Shown here one piece after another: positions 6,619 through 11,279 of a DNA stretch of 11,279 bases. The stretch spans positions 1-11,279 of the forward strand of contig JAPPHP010000253.1 of NCBI GenBank assembly GCA_028821035.1, in the 5' to 3' direction. This DNA comes from Gammaproteobacteria bacterium (lineage in GTDB: Bacteria > Pseudomonadota > Gammaproteobacteria > Pseudomonadales > Azotimanducaceae). The notes under the pieces are model-generated. The model was not told where the DNA came from and searched no databases. It saw nothing but the letters and a program-made list of their open reading frames with translations. The position numbers were made by a program, and so were the translations under genes. How positions within the stretch are numbered: position 1 is the stretch's first letter; each line of letters begins with the position of its first letter.

Positions 6619-7686
6619 ATGGAGTTCTGGACACCGACCTTCGCCACCCCCACCCTGAGCGCCGATTTCGCGCGCCGCGCGGAGGCCGTCGGCTGGGACG
6701 GCATGCTCGTCGTCGACTCGCAGAACCTGTGGGGCGATCCGTACGTGTGCCTTGCGCTCGCGGGCGCGGCCACGGAGCGGCTGGGACTCGCGACATCCGT
6801 GACGAACCCGGTCACCCGCTACCCCGCGGCGACGGCGTCTTCCGCCCTGTCCCTGCAGAGTTCCTCGGGGGGCCGCATGGTGCTCGGCATCGGCCGCGGC
6901 GACAGCGCGCTCGCACACCTCGGCCGCGCCCCGGCGCGCCTCGGCTGGTTCGAGCGCTATCTCGCGCAACTGCAGGACTACCTGCGCGGCGTGCCGGTGT
7001 CCTTCGACGAACTCGAGATCCCGGATCGCGCCGCGCCGCCCGCGTCCACGCTTGGGCTGGCCGGCGAGCCGGAGTCCAGCGCGATCCGCTGGCTCGACGA
7101 CGGTCCGAAGGTGCCCGTGGAGGTGGCCGCGACGGGCCGGAGGGTAATCGGCATCGCCGCGCGGCATGCCGACCGCATCCTGTTCGCCCTCGGGGCGGAC
7201 CCGAAGCGCGTCTCCTGGGGTATCGAGACGGCGCGCGACGCGGCGGAGGCGGCCGGACGCGATCCGGACACGCTGCGCTACGGGGCGTTCGTCAACCTCG
7301 TCTGCCATGACGACGTGGCGATGGCGCGGAACCTGAACCGCCCGGGGACCAGCGTCTTCGCCCGCTTTTCGGGCATGTACGACGAGATCGCCGGGCCGGC
7401 CGACGAAGGGCAGGCGGCGGTGTTTCGCGACCTCCACGACCACTACGACATGAACTACCACGCGAAGATGGACGGTCCCCAGACCAGGGTGCTGACCGAG
7501 GCGTTCATCGACGGCTACGGGATCGTCGGCGGACCCGACCACTGCGTGGCGCGGCTCGAGGAACTGGTCGAACTCGGGATCGAGAAGTTCGCGGTGATGG
7601 GGCCGAACTTCTCGGCGGCCATTCCGGAGGGACGGGAGGCGGCGGCGCGGTTCACGGAGGAGGTCATTCCGCGGCTGCGCGGTTGA
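6619..7686 (+). CDS. LLM class (luciferase-like) flavin/F420-dependent oxidoreductase, copy B
   Basis: A 355-residue paralogue of the gene directly upstream, about 72% identical over its whole length by manual alignment (about 99 differences, almost no gaps). It keeps the LLM landmarks RRAEAVGWDGMLVVDSQNLW, GLATSVTNPVTRYPAATASS, GGRMVLGIGRGDSALAHLG and GGPDHCVARL. The frame is open far upstream, but ATG 6619 is chosen: it aligns exactly with copy A's first residues (MEFWT) and has GAGGAG at 6605-6610, 8 nt upstream. Differences cluster at residues 119-147 and 235-300, plus Ser38 to Trp38 beside the DSQNL motif. The barrel strands and putative cofactor segments are nearly unchanged. This suggests tandem duplication followed by a shift in substrate, with the cofactor probably shared. 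The reaction is unknown. Confidence 0.88.
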   Translation: MEFWTPTFATPTLSADFARRAEAVGWDGMLVVDSQNLWGDPYVCLALAGAATERLGLATSVTNPVTRYPAATASSALSLQSSSGGRMVLGIGRGDSALAHLGRAPARLGWFERYLAQLQDYLRGVPVSFDELEIPDRAAPPASTLGLAGEPESSAIRWLDDGPKVPVEVAATGRRVIGIAARHADRILFALGADPKRVSWGIETARDAAEAAGRDPDTLRYGAFVNLVCHDDVAMARNLNRPGTSVFARFSGMYDEIAGPADEGQAAVFRDLHDHYDMNYHAKMDGPQTRVLTEAFIDGYGIVGGPDHCVARLEELVELGIEKFAVMGPNFSAAIPEGREAAARFTEEVIPRLRG

Positions 7687-7737
7687 CGCGCACCGGGACG
7701 ATGCGCCGGCGCGTTAGGGGAATGGGAGCCGCATGCG

Positions 7738-7743
7738 TATCAT
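7738..7743 (+). promoter_or_regulatory. possible -10 element for the small membrane protein gene
   Basis: TATCAT at 7738-7743 is one of the few AT-rich hexamers in the 90-bp gap and lies 33 nt before the GTG at 7777. A poor -35 candidate, TTAGGG, is at 7714-7719 with 18 bp spacing. Support is weak. The gene may simply be read through from the LLM operon. Confidence 0.2.
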
Positions 7744-7776
7744 GCCGCGCTTTCGTCGACCCCTCTGGAAGTTCCG

Positions 7777-7980
7777 GTGTTCAAGTTCTTCTATCCGCGC
7801 ATCTGGCCCATCGCCTTTCTCGCGTTCGGACTGCTCGCAGCGAGCGGGACGCACGTGAGCTTCGAACTCGCGGGCCTGCGGATCAGCTCCCACAACCTGA
7901 TGTGGTTCATGATGGCGCTCGCCCACGCGGACGTGTTCTGGCGGGGGCGTAACGGCGTGCCCCAGCCCCAGCACCACTGA
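7777..7980 (+). CDS. small uncharacterised membrane protein
   Basis: A 67-residue protein I do not recognise. It begins MFKFFYPRIWPIAFLAFGLL, with one clear hydrophobic segment at about 10-23 and a second, weaker one at about 40-50 (LMWFMMALAHADVFW). It carries a basic RGRN stretch and ends in PQPQHH. The start is GTG 7777, with GGAAG at 7767-7771, 5 nt upstream. No in-frame ATG occurs before it, although the frame stays open back into the gap. The amphipathic and hydrophobic pattern and the codon structure argue for a real gene; nothing reveals its role. It follows the LLM pair by 90 bp and converges on putA. A weak promoter-like TATCAT at 7738-7743 precedes it, so it may be transcribed separately. 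Confidence 0.6.
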   Translation: MFKFFYPRIWPIAFLAFGLLAASGTHVSFELAGLRISSHNLMWFMMALAHADVFWRGRNGVPQPQHH

Positions 7981-7995
7981 CTGCTACGAGCCCGT

Positions 7996-8014
7996 CCCCC
8001 GCCGTTCAGGGGGG
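7996..8014. terminator. possible hairpin between the convergent small gene and putA
   Basis: CCCCC (7996-8000) and GGGGGG (8009-8014) can pair as a 5-bp GC stem around an 8-nt loop, which holds the putA stop codon (TGA, minus strand, 8006-8008). It lies where two convergent transcripts must end. It lacks a U-tract on either side, so it is at best a weak bidirectional stop or 3'-end stabiliser. The convergent genes are only 25 bp apart, so termination may be Rho-dependent. Confidence 0.25.
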
Positions 8015-11000
8015 CAACTCCAGCAACTCCGCGTTGCCGCCGGTCGCGGCCGTGTTGACCGTGACCACCCGCTCCACCGCGAAACGCGGCAGGTAGTGCG
8101 GCCCGCCGGCCTTGGGGCCGGTGCCGCTCATGCCCTCGCCCCCGAACGGCTGCGTGCCCACTACCGCGCCCACCATGTCCCGGTTCACGTACAGGTTGCC
8201 GACGCGGGACAGCTCGGCCACCTGCTCGGCGCGGCGGTCTATGCGGCTTTGCAGGCCGAGCGTCAGTCCGAAACCCGAAGCGCGGATCGCGGCGAGGGCC
8301 TGGCGCCAGTCGGATGCCGGGAAGCGCACGACGTGGAGCACGGGGCCGAAGTGCTCTTCGGTGAGGTCGGCGATGCCGTCGATCTCGAGGATCCGGGGCG
8401 CGACGAACGTGCCGGCGGCGCAAGGGGACCCGAGCGCGCAGACATGCAGGCAGCGCGCCGCCAGGTCCGCGGCGTGGCCTTCGAGCGCGTCACGGGCCTC
8501 GGGGTCGATGACCGGGCCCACGTCCGTGGCGAGGTCCCAGGGGTCGCCGATCCGGAGCGTGTCCATCGCCCCGGCGAGCATGTCGAGCAGGCGATCCGCG
8601 ATGTCGTCCTGCAGGTAGAGCACCCGAAGCGCCGAACAGCGCTGCCCGGCCGAGAGGAAGGCGGAGCGCACGATGTCGTCCACCGCTTGTTCGATGAGCG
8701 CCGTCGAGTCGACGAGCATCGCGTTCTGGCCGCCGGTCTCGGCGATGAGGGGCACGATGGGTCCGTCGCGGGCGGCGAGCGTGCGGTGTATCGCCTGCGC
8801 TGTCTGCGTCGACCCGGTGAAGGCGACGCCGGCGACACGGCGGTCCTCGACCATGGCCTGACCGACCTCCGGCCCGGATCCGCAGAGGACATGCAGGACA
8901 TCCTGCGGGATGCCGGCTGCGTGCAGCAGTGCGACGGCCCGGCCGGCGATGAGCGGCGTCTGCTCGGCGGGCTTGGCCGCGACGGCGTTGCCGGCGGCCA
9001 GGGCGGCCGCGACCTGGCCCGTGAAGATCGCGAGGGGGAAGTTCCATGGGGCGATGCACGCGAAGACGCCGCGTCCGTGCAGGCGCAGCGCGTTGCTCTC
9101 CCCGGTCGGTCCGGGCAGGGGCGTTCCGGCTTCGAACCTCTTGCGGGCCTCGGCGGCGTAGTAGCGGCAGAAGTCCACCGCCTCGCGGATCTCGACGAGC
9201 GCGTCGGCGACGGTCTTGCCGGCCTCGCGCACAAGGAGCGCCGCGAGTTCCGCGCGATGACGTTCGTAGAGGCGGGCGGCCTCCTCGAGCATCGCGGCGC
9301 GCTCCGCAGCGGGTGTGGCGTCCCAACCGGGCTGGGCTGCCACCGCGGTTTCGAGCGCCTGGTCGATCTCGGCCGGCGTCGCCCACCATGCTGCGCCGAC
9401 GGTATCGTCGCGGTTGGCGGGATTGGTTACGGGGTCGCCTTCGTCCCCCCAGCGGGCAGTGCGAAAAGGCTCCATCGCGCCAAGCAGCTCGGTCGCTTCG
9501 CCGGGATGGTCGAGGTCCACGCCCGCCGAGTTCTCGCGCGCCGCGCCGTACAGGGCGCGGGGCCGGGGGATGTGGGGGTGCGGAGCCTGGTCGAAATGGG
9601 TCACGTCCGCGACCGGGTCCCGCACGACTTCGTTCAGGCTGACCTCGGCGTCGAGGAAGCGGTTGACGAAGGAGGAGTTGGCGCCGTTCTCGAGGAGGCG
9701 CCGCACGAGGTAGGGCAGGAGATCCTCGTGTTCGCCGACCGGGGCATAGACGCGCACCGGAGGCAGGTCGCTCGCCTGCCGCCGCGCCTCGTCGTACAGC
9801 AGTTCGCCCATTCCGTGCAGGCGCTGCAGCTCGCAGTCGACGCCCCGCGCGACTTCGAGCACGGTGGCGAGGGTGTGGGCGTTGTGGGTGGCGAACTGGG
9901 GAAAAAGGGCGTCGGGCGCGCGCGCGAGGCGCGTCGCGCAGGCGATGTAGGAGAGGTCCGTGGACGCCTTGCGGGTGAAGACGGGATAGTCCTCGAAGCC
10001 GCCCACCTGCGCGCGCTTGATCTCGGTGTCCCAGTAGGCGCCCTTGACCAGGCGCACCATGATGCGGCGCGAGGTGGCGCGGGCGAGTTCGGCCAGCCAG
10101 TCGAGGATCGCCGACGCGCGCCTCGAGTACGCCTGCACCACGATCCCGAGCCCTTCCCAGCCCCGCAGCCGATCGTGGCGGGCGATGCGTTCGAAGACGT
10201 CGAGGGTCAGCTCGACCCGGGCGGCTTCCTCCGCGTCGATGGTGAGATGGACGTTCGCCTCGGCCGCGCCCGTCGCGAGCTCAACGATCCGCGGCGTGAG
10301 TTCCCGCAGCACCTCGGCGTGGCGGGCCTGGCGGAACGCGGGGTGCAGGGCGGAGAGTTTGACCGAGATGCCGGACGCGGTCCGTGGGGTCGCGGCGCGC
10401 CCGGCGCCGGCAACGGCCGCGAGCGCGTGTCGATACCGTTCGTGGTACCGCTCGGCGTCCGCGGCGGTGCGGGCGCCCTCGCCCAGCATGTCGAACGAGG
10501 CGAGGGTGTCGCGTTCCCGCCGCAGCGCTTCCTCGATGTTCCGGCCCACGATGAAGCCGCGGCCCAGGATGCGCATGGCCCGGGCGACGCCCGCGCGCAC
10601 GGCGCCCTCGCCGAGACGGCCGGCGAGCCCGGCGAACCAGCCCTCGGCGTCTCGGGTGACGTGCTCGGAGAGCGTGAGCACGTTGCCGGTGAGGATGAGC
10701 GCCCAGGTGGAGGCGTTGACGAAGAGCGAGTCCGAGGCGCCCGCGTGTTCGGTCCAGTTGCCGTGGGCGAGCTTGTCGGCGATGAGTTCGTCCGCCGTGC
10801 GCGCGTCCGGTACGCGCAGCAGGGACTCGGCGAGGCACATCAGGGCGATGCCTTCCTCGTTCGACAGCCCGAACTCCTGCAGGAAGGAGTCGAGCAGGGA
10901 GCGGTCGCCGCGGCGCGCCCGGCACGCCTGCACCAGGTCACGCGCCTGCGTCATCACCCGCTGGCGCTGGCCCACGGACAGCTCGACCGTGCCGAGCAGC

Positions 11001-11095
11001 GCCCGGACGGCGCGCGTCTCGTCGAGATAGGTGGAGGCTCGGACGGCCTCCCGCCGTTCGGCGAGCCTCCGTCCGTGGGCACTGCCCGCCGGCAT
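8006..11095 (-). CDS. putA: bifunctional proline utilisation protein PutA (proline dehydrogenase / glutamate-gamma-semialdehyde dehydrogenase)
   Basis: A 1029-residue enzyme that oxidises L-proline to glutamate: FAD-dependent PRODH, passing electrons to quinone at the membrane, then NAD-dependent aldehyde dehydrogenase. The PRODH part (to about 490) shows SVKLSALHP (Lys246), LTIDAEEA (Asp287), RLVKGAYWDTEIKRAQ, FATHNAHT, RVYAPVGEH (Tyr450) and LVRRLLENGANSSF (Arg465, Arg466, Glu469), matching residues that bind proline and FAD in E. coli PutA. The ALDH part has APWNFP (Asn685), FTGST (759-763), ETGGQN (Glu786), the catalytic AGQRCSALR (Cys820), EEHFGPVL and QPFGGEGMSGTGPKAGGPH. It lacks the N-terminal ribbon-helix-helix repressor domain of trifunctional PutA and the extra C-terminal ALDH-like domain, so it is the short type A, complete in length. 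ATG 11095 is 5 nt after the upstream gene's stop, suggesting an operon and translational coupling; only a weak G-rich ribosome site is seen. Control must come from another regulator outside the window. Confidence 0.96.
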   Translation of the reverse strand: MPAGSAHGRRLAERREAVRASTYLDETRAVRALLGTVELSVGQRQRVMTQARDLVQACRARRGDRSLLDSFLQEFGLSNEEGIALMCLAESLLRVPDARTADELIADKLAHGNWTEHAGASDSLFVNASTWALILTGNVLTLSEHVTRDAEGWFAGLAGRLGEGAVRAGVARAMRILGRGFIVGRNIEEALRRERDTLASFDMLGEGARTAADAERYHERYRHALAAVAGAGRAATPRTASGISVKLSALHPAFRQARHAEVLRELTPRIVELATGAAEANVHLTIDAEEAARVELTLDVFERIARHDRLRGWEGLGIVVQAYSRRASAILDWLAELARATSRRIMVRLVKGAYWDTEIKRAQVGGFEDYPVFTRKASTDLSYIACATRLARAPDALFPQFATHNAHTLATVLEVARGVDCELQRLHGMGELLYDEARRQASDLPPVRVYAPVGEHEDLLPYLVRRLLENGANSSFVNRFLDAEVSLNEVVRDPVADVTHFDQAPHPHIPRPRALYGAARENSAGVDLDHPGEATELLGAMEPFRTARWGDEGDPVTNPANRDDTVGAAWWATPAEIDQALETAVAAQPGWDATPAAERAAMLEEAARLYERHRAELAALLVREAGKTVADALVEIREAVDFCRYYAAEARKRFEAGTPLPGPTGESNALRLHGRGVFACIAPWNFPLAIFTGQVAAALAAGNAVAAKPAEQTPLIAGRAVALLHAAGIPQDVLHVLCGSGPEVGQAMVEDRRVAGVAFTGSTQTAQAIHRTLAARDGPIVPLIAETGGQNAMLVDSTALIEQAVDDIVRSAFLSAGQRCSALRVLYLQDDIADRLLDMLAGAMDTLRIGDPWDLATDVGPVIDPEARDALEGHAADLAARCLHVCALGSPCAAGTFVAPRILEIDGIADLTEEHFGPVLHVVRFPASDWRQALAAIRASGFGLTLGLQSRIDRRAEQVAELSRVGNLYVNRDMVGAVVGTQPFGGEGMSGTGPKAGGPHYLPRFAVERVVTVNTAATGGNAELLELPP

Positions 11096-11100
11096 GGGCC

Positions 11101-11279
11101 CTACCCCGCGTTCCCTGCTTGCGAGGGGCGGGCCCCTGACGCGGGCCGCCCTCGCGCTCCCCGGCTGAGGGCTCCTGCGGCGTTGCGTCCCGCGGTGCGC
11201 CCGAAGACGGCGCCGGAGGTCAGTCCCGTGCCGCCCGGATAGTTGAAGTAGAAGAGCCCGCCGACGAGTTCGCCGGCGC
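11101..11279 (-). CDS. FAD-dependent dehydrogenase (fumarate reductase / tricarballylate dehydrogenase type), C-terminal end only
   Basis: The minus-strand frame entering from the right edge gives 58 residues to TAG 11103-11101. The visible part, AGELVGGLFYFNYPGGTG followed by LTSGAVFGRTAGRNAA, is the C-terminal FAD-binding signature of FAD_binding_2 flavoproteins: the A-G-E segment, then a glycine-rich loop and the hydrophobic helix ending G-R-x-A-G. These proteins include TcuA-like tricarballylate dehydrogenases, fumarate reductase flavoproteins and 3-ketosteroid dehydrogenases. After this a tail of about 22 residues, rich in Gly, Ala, Arg and Pro, appears low-complexity. The rest of the gene, and therefore the substrate, lies outside the window. 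It is 5 bp upstream of putA in the same direction, so the two are probably co-transcribed. The GGLFYFNYPGG wording favours the tricarballylate-dehydrogenase-like subgroup, but I would not name a substrate. Confidence 0.75.
   Translation of the reverse strand, partial: AGELVGGLFYFNYPGGTGLTSGAVFGRTAGRNAAGALSRGARGRPASGARPSQAGNAG

Noticed and set aside
5342..7542. Two overlapping antisense frames of about 370 codons opposite the LLM genes, similar to each other
   Set aside because: Their mutual similarity only reflects the duplication of the sense genes. The products have no recognisable domains.
7703..7712. Perfect palindrome GCGCCGGCGC after the LLM operon
   Set aside because: Ten bases with no spacer in a very GC-rich context; expected by chance and cannot fold as a hairpin with a proper loop.
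7733..7859. A short frame from ATG 7733/7742 (MPRFRRPLWK...) before and over the small membrane gene
   Set aside because: Its product is Ser/Arg-rich without hydrophobic or conserved pattern, and the GTG 7777 frame has the better ribosome site and a membrane-like sequence.
8096..11242. A 1048-codon open frame on the plus strand opposite putA
   Set aside because: It is the mirror of putA. With third positions nearly always G or C, stop codons are rare in the antisense frame. The translation is Gly/Arg/Ala/Val/Asp-rich without any recognisable domain, while the minus-strand frame has every PutA motif.

Overview
This is a GC-rich (roughly two-thirds G+C by eye), densely coding bacterial chromosome segment. 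A type A PutA, a DUF4175-type membrane protein and the general protein style suggest a high-GC Pseudomonadota (proteobacterium). The lineage is an inference and cannot be fixed from this window. I see no rRNA, tRNA, CRISPR array, insertion sequence or phage module.

Layout, left to right. (1) Positions 1-974 (+) are the C-terminal three quarters of an O-acetylhomoserine sulfhydrylase (MetY), a PLP enzyme of sulfur amino-acid synthesis. (2) Positions 1075-2148 (+) are a solitary Rpn-family (PD-(D/E)XK, transposase_31/DUF4351-like) nuclease gene. It has a well-placed internal ribosome binding site and ATG (1828) that could give a separate 106-residue C-terminal protein. (3) Positions 2296-5463 (+) are a very large DUF4175-type protein with three N-terminal membrane segments, beta-rich extracytoplasmic domains and a long charged helical region. 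Its 3' part contains a perfect 10-bp all-GC inverted repeat. (4) Positions 5531-6601 and 6619-7686 (+) are two tandem luciferase-like (LLM class) flavin/F420-dependent oxidoreductases. They are about 72% identical, 17 bp apart and evidently one transcription unit. (5) Positions 7777-7980 (+) are a small uncharacterised membrane protein. (6) On the minus strand, convergent with everything else, are a complete bifunctional proline utilisation protein PutA (8006-11095) and, 5 bp upstream of it, the C-terminal end of an FAD-dependent dehydrogenase of the fumarate reductase/tricarballylate dehydrogenase type (11101 to the window edge).

How the genes fit together. The minus-strand pair looks like a catabolic operon in which two flavoprotein dehydrogenases, PutA among them, feed electrons to the membrane quinone pool. 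The two LLM enzymes probably act on related substrates, or diverged after duplication. The Rpn gene is the accessory element of the window. If the internal start is real, it matches the nested toxin/antitoxin arrangement described for E. coli Rpn anti-phage proteins, and it is the most promising lead here. The DUF4175 gene is unusual in lacking adjacent MoxR/DUF58/Bat-type genes.
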